64,000 nt of DNA, from the NCBI GenBank assembly GCA_964036665.1, contig OZ038533.1, positions 15,587,075 through 15,651,074 of the forward strand, read 5' to 3'. Positions within the stretch are counted from its first letter, which is position 1. Every line of letters starts with the position of its first letter. The notes beneath the pieces were generated by a model, which did no database searches, was not told the DNA's origin, and saw nothing but the letters and a program-made list of their open reading frames with translations. Of this stretch, positions 11,486-22,374 are shown in pieces. The position numbers and the translations under genes are program-made. This DNA comes from Gordius sp. MW1 (lineage: Eukaryota; Nematomorpha; Gordioida; Gordea; Gordiidae).

Positions 11486-13304
11486 GTAGTGTTGCGTCAA
11501 TTACTATTATGCTCGCGATTCACCACCGCTTACCGGTTTAGTTGATGACCGATTGCAATTCCAATATAGATACCTCTGCCCGCGGCATGTATATTATTAA
11601 TATATTGGATAGCACCACAACAACACGCACACAAATCACACCTCGGCCACTTCACTAACATCCACGGTAGGCGGAAGAAAACTACTACGACAAAAAAAAC
11701 CTCGATGCCCTGCTACACCTCTACATAGACAACAACGTCTGCCAAACGCCCAACCACTACTCTGCGCATGGCCCTAATCACACAACCCATCTCAACATCA
11801 ACACCACATGGCCTCTTGCAACGAGCAAAGACTAAGTTCGGCAAAACAAAAACACCTACTACCAACGTTCTCACCACCGCTTACCGGTTTAGTTGATGAC
11901 CGATTGCAATTTCAATATAGATACCTCTGCCCGTGGCATGTATCTTATTAATATATTGGATAGCACCACAACAACACGCACACAAATCACACCTCGGCCA
12001 CTTCACTAACAACCACGGTAGGCTAAAGAAAACTGGCTAGTAATACGAACATCCCTTACCTATATTTTCCATCAACCAAGAAATTTTTCAATTTTATGTA
12101 ACGCTCCACGTCAACGAAGGAGACTATTTGTAGTGTTGCGTCAATTACTATTTTGCTCGCGGCATATTACTTATGTCTTGAAACTTATTTGACTCATTTA
12201 CATTACCTTACTACTTCGCGACGTTAATTGACCAATCAAACTCGCATTTACCACTAAATGTAATTGATTTATTCAATTAATTCGCGATTATATAAAGGCG
12301 TCTAAAACACTTCTTCATTACTCTACGAACTCTTTTCTTTTCCCTCTCTTTCTTATATATATCAATAAAGAGTTTCCCGTCCTAATAATTGGTGACCCCG
12401 CATTTTGGGAGAGCCATTTTTTTTCCTCCCCCAGAACACGCCCTTAAGCAACGGCGTCTTGGTTTTTTTTGTTAAAATTATGAAACTTAGATATTGGGCA
12501 CTTCTTAGTCAATCTGGCAGCAAATGCAAATATTCTAAAGACACGAGCGAGCCGACAACCAAACACGTAACCTCTAAAAAATGAAGTCTGCGTGTCCGAC
12601 TGCTATGCCTACCTACCTGATTACTACTACGACAAAAAAACCTCGATGCCTTGCTACACTTCTACATAGACAACAACAACGTCTGCCGAACGCCCAACCA
12701 CTGTGCGCATGGCCCTACCACATGGCCTCTTGCAACGAGCAAAGACTATACGTTTGGCAAAACAATAATACCTACTAACAACGTTCTCACCACCGCTTAC
12801 CCGTTTAGTTGATGACCGATTGCAATTCCAATATAGATACCTCTGCCCGCGGCATTTATCTTATTAATATATTGGATAGCACCACAACAACATACACACA
12901 ACTCACACCTCGGCCACCTCACTAACAACCACGGTAGGCGGAAGAAAACTGGCTAGTAGTACGAACATCCCTATATTTTCCATCAACCAAGAAATTTTTC
13001 AATTTTATGTAACGCTCCACGTCAACGAAGGAGATTATTTGTAGTGTTGCGTCAATTACTATTTTGCTCGCGGCATATTACTTATGTCTTGAAACTTAAT
13101 TGACCCATTTACATTACCTTACTACTTCGCGACGTTAATTGACCAATCACATATAACTCGCATTAACCACTAAATGTAATTGATTTATTCATTTAATTCG
13201 CGATTATATAAAGACGTTTAATTCATTCTTCATTACTCTACGAACTCTTTTCTTTTCCCTCTCTTTTTTATATATATCAATAAAGAGTCTCCCCTCCTAA
13301 TATG
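11486..13304 (+). mobile_element. TRIM-like short LTR element group (fossil)
   Basis: Two LTRs of about 260 bp (12129-12389 and 13040-13304) enclose about 650 bp of internal DNA with no gag or pol. The LTRs start TGTAGTGTTGCG and hold a TATATAAAGG-type box and an AATAAAG signal. The first is followed directly by TGGTGACCCCG, a primer site matching the 3' end of tRNA-Trp. A further LTR fragment and two extra internal-region copies precede them (11486-12128), so the group is a tandem composite. By eye the two LTRs differ at roughly a dozen positions, so it is not recent. The complete part looks structurally whole as a non-autonomous element; the leading part is broken. The minus-strand copy at 18645-19862 has the same plan. 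Confidence 0.7.
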
Positions 13305-13654
13305 TACATACTCAATAATATTAAGATGTTTTTTTGGCAGGCTATTAATATTATTACTTGCAAATTCATCACCTTCTGTCCATAGCTTCAAATTTATCGG
13401 TGTTGACAAAATTTTTTGAGTATTTATATTCAAAGGACTAAGTTTTAACCATGTCCAAAGCCATGATAAAATTATTTAAAATGAGCGCAAAAGAGTAAGT
13501 AGTTTATAAAATGAAATTTATTTTTATTAACATATTAAGGGAATTAAACCACTTTTCAGACGAGCATTTTGACTCCATGGGTAACACCAGAGACTTTTAC
13601 TTAAATATTTCGGGTTCGAATTTCCCTTTATTTTTTTATTTTAAAAACTAGTTC
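13305..13654. other. Spacer between TRIM group and LINE
   Basis: AT-rich; nothing recognised. Confidence 0.4.
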
Positions 13655-16600
13655 GTAGTTCTTCTTCTTCTTTATCGTGTTGAAAATCCCACAGACGTGG
13701 GGTAAGTTTTCAGCAGCCTCTTCCATCTGAGTCGCGTAAATGCCATGCCAATTTCCATCTGTTTGACGTCCATATCCCTTTCGACCAGTCGTTTCCAGGT
13801 GGCACGTGGTCTGCCCCTTCCTCTTCTTCCAGGCACGTCCATCTCCAGCGTTCGCCGTGTGACATCGTCCTCGTCTCTTCGTAATACATGGCCGTACTAC
13901 CGAAGTCGATTTTCTCTTAAGAAGTCCTTCGTCGTTTGTATACCCATCTTTGTTATCAAGGATTCGTTCGTCCTGCGATCCAGCTTGGTGTAGCCTAAGC
14001 TCCATCGCACCATTCTCATTTCCGTGACTTGCAAGAGTTTCTCCTCCGCGGTGGTTACAGCCCATGTTTCGCTCCCGTAAAGCAAGACCGGTCGCACGAT
14101 GGTTTTGTACCCCTTGCTTTTCAACCAAATTGGTATCTTTTTGTCACACATGACACCGGAGATGCTGCGCCACTTGAGCCATGCATTCTTGATCCGAGAA
14201 TGGACTTCGGCGGTACATCCTCTCTCTTGATGTAATAGAGAGCCAAGATATGTGAACTTATCAACCTCCGTGTACATTGGACCGTCATTTTTGTGCATTT
14301 GCGGACTACCGCCCATCGTTTGCATTTAAACCGTTTTCTTCTCGCTGACCTTTAACCCGAATTCCGACAAACGTTCTGACCATTTTTTCGCCTGATGAAA
14401 AACCCCTTCTCTTGTTTCATCGCATAGGACAATATCATCGGCATATAGCATAGTTCAAGGGGCTGGCTTGTGCAAGTCCTTTGTTATTGTATCCATAATT
14501 AGATTAAACAAGAATGGGCTTAACGCTGACCCTTGATGTAGTCCAATCATTATTCGGAAGGGTTTCGTTTCTCCTACGGTAGTCCTAACAGATGCAACCG
14601 CGCCATTATACATTTCCTTGATAAGTCGAACATATCCTTCGGGTATATTTCTGGCTCTAAGGGACCACCATATTAAGTCTCTCGGAACCGTATCGTAGGC
14701 CTTTTCTAAATCAATGAAGACCATGTGTAAGTTCTTTCTTATGTCGCCATATTTTTCCATCGTCTGCTTCAACGCAAAGATTGGATCTATCGTTGATTTA
14801 CCGTCCACGATTCCAAACTGATTAGGCGAGAGACATACTTCGTCATTGAGCCTTTTCACTAGCACCCTTTCTAGTAGTTTTAGTGAGTGGCAGGTCAACT
14901 TGATACCTCTAAAGTTGCCACATTCCTGCGCGTCTCCTTTGCCTTTGTATATGGGTATGATCGTACTTTCCCTCCATTGGTCAGGGATACGACTCTCATA
15001 CAGCATAGCGTTAAATAGGCCTGTCATTATGTCGATTCCTTCTCCTTTGCACCCAAGCCAAGCTTCGATCGGTACTTTCCGCATCTTCGTTAGTTGCGCT
15101 CCTACTTCAAAAGCCTGCAATGGTAAAACCAAGTTCGAGTTCGGTTCCACCCTCTCTAGCGGTCTTCTATCATTCGTTTTGTTCATCATATTTTGGAACT
15201 AATCTTTCCATCTTTTGATGACTTCCTTCGGTTTGCACAACGTTCGTCCCTCTTCACTTTTAATGACTTTAAGTGTCCCGACATCTCGACTTTTTTTCTC
15301 CCTAATCTTTGCGAGTTTATACATGACTATGTCACCGCCCTTGGTATCGAGCTTGTTTGCCATCTCGGTGTAAGCCTCGTTCTTCGCTATCGCAACCGCT
15401 ATCTTAGCTTTGCGTTTCGCTTCACGATATGCCACGTAGTGTTCTCCTTCTTCGTTTTGTACCATCGTAGGTACAACGCCTTCTTTTCTTCTATAGCCTC
15501 TTTGACCGAGTCATTCCACCACCATAGTTCACGCTTGTGAGCTCTGCCGCCCTTAGTTCGTCCCAAGATTTGAAAGGCCGTTTCCTTTAGAACATTTGCA
15601 ACGGTGTCCCACCTTTTATTAATGTCGCCCCCCAAGCCTGCAACCTTCAAGAGCGGAGTTGCTCGAGCGTGAAACATTTCATTTGCACGATCATCCTTAA
15701 GCTTTTCGTACCCTTGGTGTGTAGATTTTTCTCCTTTCGGGAAAAATCTTTCTTGCTATATCGAGGACAACTGGCCGATGTTGTTTGGCAAATTCTTCCC
15801 CCGGTATAACCTTGCAATCTTTAACTTGCCACAAATTTTTGCGCTTCACTAGGATGTAGTCGACCTGTGTAAGGTGATCCTCACTGCTATACGTCGCTAA
15901 ATGTTCGGTACGCTCATGAAAAAAGGTATTCACAATGGGCATATCGTAAGCTTGCGCCATCTGTTGTAACTTCTCTCCCTCTTTATTCTTCACCCCATAG
16001 CCGTGCTTACCGTGATTTCGTTCGTACACGCCCCTTTCTTTTTTAACGTGCCCATTAAAGTCTGCTCCGATGATGAGATTCTCGTCAGGCTTCACGTAGC
16101 GTATTTCTTTTTCGAGCTTCTCATAGAATTCGTCCTTCTCATTTTCGGAACATCCAACCTGGGGCGAATACGCACAAATAACATTGACAAGGCCGCCTTG
16201 ATCCGCCAGCTTTATGCACATCAATCTATCCGAGCATCGTTTGACTTCGACTACCTTATCCTTAAAGGAATCGCTAAGCACTATACCGACCCCGGTCTTC
16301 CGTGATGGGGAACCCGAGTAGTATAGCTTGTAACCATCTTCTAGCTCCCTGGCTTTTGTTCCATGCCACCGCGTTTCTTGTAGACACGCTATGTGTATCC
16401 TTCGCCTTTTTAGCATCTGCGCAACCTCGATGCTCTTCCCCGTCAGCGTGCCCACATTCCAGCTGGCCACTCTTGTCCGGTCGACAACTAGATTCCTTAA
16501 CCGCCTTCGTTGTAAGTGAGGCGGTAACCCTTGTATACTTTTCACATTGCACGGGCGGATGATGCAATGCGCGTCGTTTGAGGAGGACGCCCTAGCATTC

Positions 16601-16732
16601 TGGTATAAGTTCGTATTTGAAGCTGCCATGTTGTTTGGAGTTGCTTTTTTTACAGCCGGCTTCCGACCTGACGCCAACCCTCCACTTTTTTCACACGGAC
16701 TTGGGACCGTCGTTGGTAGTTACTTTGCATAA
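13655..16732 (-). mobile_element. RTE-like LINE, nearly full length, inactivated
   Basis: Read on the minus strand, an apurinic-type endonuclease comes first (from about 16650 to 15700; ASWNVGTL, QETRW, GADFNGH, TQVDYILV, QHRPVVLD). A reverse transcriptase follows (15190-14400; IPIYKGKG, VFIDLEKAYD, HQGSALSPFLF, LYADDIVLCDE), then a C-terminal thumb/tail (LLYGSETW, RMVRWSLGYT, RWKRLL). The endonuclease resembles the family mis-annotated in animals as craniofacial development protein 2, i.e. RTE-type. The 3' end is a short repeat GATAAAGAAGAAGAAG, as RTE elements often have. The reading frame is interrupted about five times, by frameshifts near 15695 and 15450 and by stops near 15200, 14460 and 14330, so it is dead. 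The start is unclear; the first in-frame ATG of the endonuclease is near 16629. Confidence 0.85.
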
Positions 16733-16767
16733 ATAAAAAAATTACTAAGCAAGATTTGAATAAATAA

Positions 16768-18424
16768 CACTAGTCAACAAATAATAATCTTGTGTAAATA
16801 ACTGGGAAACGGTCAACATCTTCCGATAGAGTTTTTTGTGGTGAATACAAATATGTTTTTCGTTTTTTCCTATACGTCAAGTTTTTTAGATATTTCGATT
16901 CAAAGTTGCAAAAATGACCGTTTTTGACCCTTTTCGATGCTCAATAGAGCGATATTGTATGGCTAAAAAAAAATTTTTAAACCTCTAAGTGGTAGAACCA
17001 ACTTAGGGTAAAACATTGAAAAATGATTTTTTTCCCCTATTGATTTTACTTTTTAATATATATCAAAAATGCAATTAGTCCCTATGCAAAATCGCGGCTT
17101 CCTTTGAACCTCCCTCCCTCTCTATCTAATTGGCTTATATGCTTATAGAACACTATACTCTTGGTGCATGTAAGTGATTGATGAGTGTGGTGGGTGCAAG
17201 AGTAGTGGGTTAATACGAACTTTTTTTACTACTACGCCTGTCATCCTCCCTCTCTTTAGAGGAATAGCTCGTATTTCGCCACTACTCTTACACACCCACA
17301 CCCCCACATCATCCATCAATCACTCACATGCACCAAGAGTATAGTGTTATAAATCCAATTAGGTAGAGAGGGAAGGGAGGCTCAAATGATGCCGCTTCGC
17401 ATAGGAACTAATTGAAATTCGATATATTGGAAAAAGTAAAAACAATAGGGAAAAAATCATTTTTCAATGTTTTACCCTAAGTTGGTTCTACCACTTAGAG
17501 CAGTGGTTCTTAACCTTTTTATACACGCGGCCCCCCAAATATTTTATAAAATGTTTGCGGCCTCCCATTTTTTTCATAATAATTTATATTTGTTATATTA
17601 TCTATAATATTTGATTTTCTATTATTTTTTCATTTTATTATATAATAAACATAAAACACAACTTTATTATTTCATTATCTATTTAAAATTTAAATAGATA
17701 ATGAAATAATAATAACATAAAAACTTCATAATTAAACATAAAAACAATGTTTAAAATAAAAAATATATGCATTCGGAAATATATTTAATTAGATTTCTGC
17801 TGCTGAACATCTTCAGCCAATTTGTTTTCTTGGTTTAATTAATTGTAATGCTATCCTCATGCAGGAATCTAGTCGCATTCGATTGCGCTTTTTAGTTTTT
17901 ATATCCACCATAGTTGAGAAGCCTTTTTCACACAAATATGTACTAGCGAAAGGCAGGAAATTTTAAATTGCTGCTGAAAATAATGGAGGATATTCAATTT
18001 GTATCCAAAATTGCGGCAAACTTTTAGTTTTAAACAAAGATTTTAAATTACATTCATATATTAATTCTAATAATGAATCTTAAGGCAACGAGTTCGAATC
18101 CCTAGGTGAGTATTTTTTCTAAAGCTTTTCTGAATATTTTTATTTTATTCTAAAAAAATTTGGCGACACCCCGGCAAACTTCTCGCGACCCCCTAGGGGG
18201 TCGAGACCCCCAGGTTAGAGGTTTAAAAAAAAATTTTACCCATTTAATATCGCTCTATTGATCATCAAAAAGGGTCAAAAACGGTCATTTTTGCAACTTT
18301 GAATCGAAATATCTAAAAAACTTGACGTATAGGAAAAAAACGAAAAATATATTTGTGTTCACCACATAAAACTCTATCGGAATATGTTGACCGTTTCCCG
18401 GTTATTTTTTTTTGTTGACCAGTG
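16768..18424. mobile_element. Fold-back DNA element with CACTRGTCAACA ends
   Basis: Two arms of about 450 bp are inverted copies of each other around a centre near 17245. The tips are CACTAGTCAACA and, reversed, CACTGGTCAACA. The shared interior includes CTATACGTCAAGTTTTTTAG, AAAATGACCGTTTTTGACCC and CACCAAGAGTATAGTG. A TAA direct repeat flanks both ends. CACT-type tips with a 3-bp duplication suit CACTA/EnSpm-like elements, though PIF-type also makes TWA duplications. It is non-coding. A hAT copy (17501-18214) is inserted in the right arm. Confidence 0.75.
17501..18214 (-). mobile_element. hAT transposon relic inside the fold-back element
   Basis: It starts CAGTGGTTCTTAACC, the classic hAT terminal repeat, and ends GGGGTCGAGACCCCCAGG, where the last bases of the expected mirror end are gone. 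TTAGAG flanks both sides (17495-17500 and 18215-18220). The fold-back arm continues on each side, which proves insertion. On the minus strand, 17960-17815 reads LPFASTYLCEKGFSTM, then KTKKRNRM and MRIALQLIKPR. This matches the C-terminal dimerisation region of ZBED5/Charlie-type hAT transposases. Only this tail survives, with a stop a few codons upstream. Confidence 0.75.
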
Positions 18425-18464
18425 TAATTGAACAAATAATTAAATTACTGAAAATTATATTATT

Positions 18465-18560
18465 TACTGAGCATTTAATTATTCTACTGAGAATTTGATT
18501 ATTCTACTAAGCATTTAAATATTCTACTGAGCAAAAAATAAATCAAGTACTGAGCACTTG
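18465..18560 (-). repeat. Short block of 'TACTGAGCATTT' motifs
   Basis: Five copies of the same 12-mer as the cluster at 10510-10690, in the opposite orientation. It lies between the fold-back element and the minus-strand TRIM-like element. Confidence 0.55.
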
Positions 18561-18644
18561 TTCTTCATTTCTTAATAAGTTGTTTTTCTTGGCAGCTATC
18601 TCTACTTCATAAATCCACTAGGTATTCTTTCTGCTTCGTCGCAC

Positions 18645-19862
18645 GATAGCCTTTATTGAGAAAGGGTACTGTTTAGGTAAAAAGTAAAAGGAAAGAGTTA
18701 GGAAGTAATTAAAGAAGTGTTTTACACATAATCGCGAATTAATCGAAATAAAACATTAAGTCAATTAACATTTAGTGGTAAATCCGCGAGCTATATGTGA
18801 TAGATCAATTAACGTCGCGAGTTATATAAGGTAATATAAATGAGTCAATTGAAGTAGACTTAAGTAAAATGCCGCGAGCAATCAATTAAATAGTAATGGT
18901 TACTACAAATATTCCGCTGGGTATAAACGGAGTTCATAAAAAATTAACAAATTTTTTGTTTGATGTAAGGGAGGTGTAAGAGATGTTCGTACTACTAGCC
19001 AGTTTTTTTCGAGGTGGCCGAGGTTGTGTGTGTGTGATGTTGTTGTGCTATCCAATATATTAATAAGATACATGCCGCCGGCATATGCATCTATATTGGA
19101 ATTGCAATCGGTCATCAACTAAACCGGTCAGCGGTGGTGAGAACGCTGGTAGTATTAGGTGTCTTGTTTTGCCGAACGCAGTCTTTGCTCGTTGCAAGGG
19201 GCCATACGGTGTTAGTTATGTTCTGAAGTGTTTTGTGATTAGGGCCATGCGCAGAGCAGTGGTTGGGCGTTCGGCAGACGTTGTTGTTGCCTATGTAGAG
19301 GTGTAGTAGGGCATCATGGTTTTAGTCGTAGAAACAATGAGGTAGGTAGGCAGCTTGTTTCCCCCACAGCAGTCGGACACCTATTGCTCGAGGTTAGTTG
19401 AGGGGTTGAAGTTGGTTGTTGCAGCTCGATCGTGTCTTTACAATATTTATATTGGGTGCCGGATTCACAAAGTAGTGCCCAATATCTAAGTTTCATAATT
19501 TTAACAAAGAAAACCAAGACGCCGTTACTTAAGGAGTGTTCTGGGGGAGGTTAAAAACGGCTCCCCCGAAATGCGGGGTCACCAGTTATTGGTAGGGGTA
19601 CTCTTTATTGAAGGTAAATAATAAAGTGAGGGAAAAGAAAAGAGTTCATAAGTAATTAAAGAAGTGTTTTACACTTCTTTATATAATCGCGAATTAATCG
19701 AAATAAAACATTAAGTCCATTAACATTTAGTGGTAAATCCCCGAGCTATATGTGATAGATCAATTAACGTCGCTAGTTATATAAGGTAATATAAATGAGT
19801 CAATTGAAGTAGACTTAAGTAAAATGCTGCGAGCAATCAATTAAATAGTAATGGTTACTACA
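18645..19862 (-). mobile_element. TRIM-like short LTR element (fossil), minus-strand copy
   Basis: Same family as the plus-strand group at 11486-13304. In element orientation: LTR 19862-19585, then the TGGTGACCCCGCAT primer site, about 677 bp of non-coding internal DNA, then LTR 18907 to about 18645. The internal region shares long stretches with the other copy (for example the complement of CCGATTGCAATTCCAATA). It has no protein domains. It looks structurally whole for a non-autonomous element, moderately diverged, so not young. Confidence 0.7.
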
Positions 19863-20339
19863 CCTTTACAACTTATTGGTAGTATATAGGTATTACTTTT
19901 TGATAATGATATATTTTTATTGATTAAATTCTTTCAGTAAGGCGTAAAAATTCTGTTTACAGTGGTAAGGGATATTTATGTTTCGCATTGATGAATCCAG
20001 CCTCTCTTCTATCTAGGCTTTTCTATCTTCGATAATTTTTTAAGCTGGTAAGGTGCCAAAAAACATCGTGTAATAATAGGAAATATGTTAGTTTATACAT
20101 TTAAATATACAAAGAATAATATTTAAAAAGACTTATGGCTAATTTGAAATCTGTTCAAAGCCAGAATTTGCGCATAAAGCAGTTGTTATAAAAATTCAAA
20201 CACAACTTTTTATTTGTAATAAAAAGTTTGGTTTAAGTGTTCTTGGTAAAACTTTAGAAATATTCGCCCAAAGTTGGATGCTCTGAAAACTTAAAAAAAG
20301 TAGACATCTATGTTAATATAATCAAACTTGTAGTAAACT
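19863..20339. other. Intergenic, nothing recognised
   Basis: AT-rich sequence between two LTR fossils, with no supported features. Confidence 0.4.
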
Positions 20340-22044
20340 TAGTAGTACTGGTATTGACAGAGTCTTTTGGGCCAATCTAGTCTGCCGCTGCGGCCGGTTA
20401 TTCCTGGGTCATCTACGCGTGGCTTCTTTGGATTGTTCGACTCTTGGGAGTATCCTATCTTCGACTTCTACATAACCTTGGTTAAAGTCGGTCGAGTGAA
20501 ATTGTTTGTTTCGCTCCGTTCTTCTCAAATACAAAATATTTTGTTTCACGCTTTAAAACTTTATATGTTCCGTCATATGTCGGTGTTAACGGTTTTCGTA
20601 CAGCATCTTGTCGTACAAAAACGTATGAGGTCTTTAAGATGTCCTGGCTTATTTACTCTTTCGTTGGAGCTTTCCGTGTTGGCGGGAAAGGTATTTTCGC
20701 AATCGTTTATTTAAGTCACTCCACGAATATATGTACCTATGGGTCGGGTTGGGATCTCAGGAAATATTCTCCTGGTAAGCGAAAGGTTGAACCGTACACC
20801 AACTCTGCACTTGTCGAACCTATGACTTCCTTTATGGTGGAACGGATGCCTAACAAGGTTTGTGTTAAGGCTTCATTCAATTAGCCTTTAATGCTGCTTG
20901 TGGAATCTATCTACTAAACCGCTTTATATGGATGCATCTTAGCAGGTAGACAATTCTCAGAATAAAGATGATTGAAATATCGATCCTCGATCTGTCGCCA
21001 AAATTTGAGATCCACTGTTCTATTAAACTCTGTGCGATTACATTGGTGAATGTTTCTTTTACGGGATAGCCATAGACCATCTGGTGAACCTGTCGATTGC
21101 CGTTAATATGTGAGGGAACCCGTTGGATACTGGTAAGGGCCCTACCAAATCTATGTGGACGTGAGCGAATTGAGCATTAGGCAGCGAACGTACCTGTTAA
21201 GGCTATTGGAATTTATTAGGAATTTATGCGAAATTATTAAACAGGTAACACGCGATAGGAAAGAAAAATCATGATTCACGAGGTCTAATCTTTTTACTCC
21301 ACAGGGCTGATCGAGCATCCTGGCCGTTAACTCCCCCGCACTAAAACCGCAGTCTTTCGAGGCCCGCTTGAGCCTGCGTATGAACTGCATCAGCTCCTCC
21401 CCCTGCATTTGTCGAATATTTACAAATATAAATCTTTGCGCAAGAGGGCGGGTGTGCCCCTTAAACACCCTCTTTGCTCTCCTGGTCGCTTCTTCAAAAG
21501 CCCATTCGGTAGGGTTATCCGGGTACGCATCGTCCGCGACGCGATAACCCTAAACGCCTCCGCCGATAAGGAACTTAGCTGCACGTTTTCTGGGTATCAG
21601 ATAACGTCCCTGTTTGTGCCTTGATGTTGGCCTCGAATTGGATTAGAAACGTTTCAATAGAATCTCTCAATCTGAATAATTTCATGTAGGATCCTACTCA
21701 CGACGCCAATGTTAAGGCTATTGGAATTTATTAGGAATTTATCGAAACCAAATGATAGTACATACGCGAAATTATTAAACATGTAACACGCGAGAGAAAA
21801 GAACAATCATGATTGACGTGGTCTATCCTTTTTACTTCACACCAACATAGAACTTTAGTGTACATTACACATCGTCATTTATCCTCTACAGTACCGAGTG
21901 CTGAAATCATGTTTCGGTATACTTTGCTTCGTTGACATCTTATCCAAACACTGACGTCTTTGTTAACGCAAGGCCAGACTACACGTTTATTTAAGTTTGA
22001 TTCCGGGATGCGATAAAGCATGGAAATAATTAAATACCCTTACA
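20340..22044 (-). mobile_element. Ty3-like LTR retrotransposon remnant (fossil)
   Basis: Composite minus-strand remnant. Parts: an LTR of about 335 bp at 21710-22044 (TGTAAGGG...CCTTAACA in element orientation), followed by TTGGCGTCGTGAGTAGG, typical of Ty3-type leaders. A gag-like stretch lies at about 21690-21300, a partial second LTR at about 21195-21300, and integrase-like sequence at about 21190-20345 (HIDLVGPLP, TAIDRFTRW, LVYG...RLPGE). Protease and reverse transcriptase are absent. It is heavily broken (many interruptions plus a large internal loss) and appears old. The relation of the integrase part to the LTR part is inferred from orientation and contact only. Confidence 0.65.
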
Positions 22045-22374
22045 AACTACCTCTTTTCACACCCCAGTTTCTTATTTTTTAAGTACACTTAGGAATTTTT
22101 TTTATAACCATTTATTAAATCGTTTCATCGTATAAAATGTGTTTGAACTAAATTGGATGCAGGAGGATTAAATTGATAAAGGGCTTACAGCGGTCAAGCA
22201 CAAAAAGCGAATACAAATTTATTCTGGCTATTGCATATTGACCTGAAATCTGCCTTGAAATCATATGATCTAAGTTTAAAATTTAGTTGTTAATTTTAAT
22301 TTTAATTGTTATAGAGAGATATAAATTAAACCTTTATTTTGCTTTTACTGTAATTATTAGCATTCTATAATTGT
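22045..22374. other. Region upstream of the RASSF-type gene
   Basis: AT-rich 330 bp between the LTR fossil and the start codon at 22375. It would hold the promoter or an intron; no motif stands out. Confidence 0.35.

Noticed and set aside
12581-12778. 65-codon ORF inside the TRIM-like internal region
   Set aside because: Not conserved in the other copy of the family; the internal region appears non-coding.
13745-16732. Plus-strand ORFs opposite the LINE
   Set aside because: Antisense shadows of the endonuclease and reverse transcriptase frames.
20367-20884. Plus-strand ORFs of 115 and 81 codons
   Set aside because: They lie antisense to the integrase-like part of the LTR fossil.
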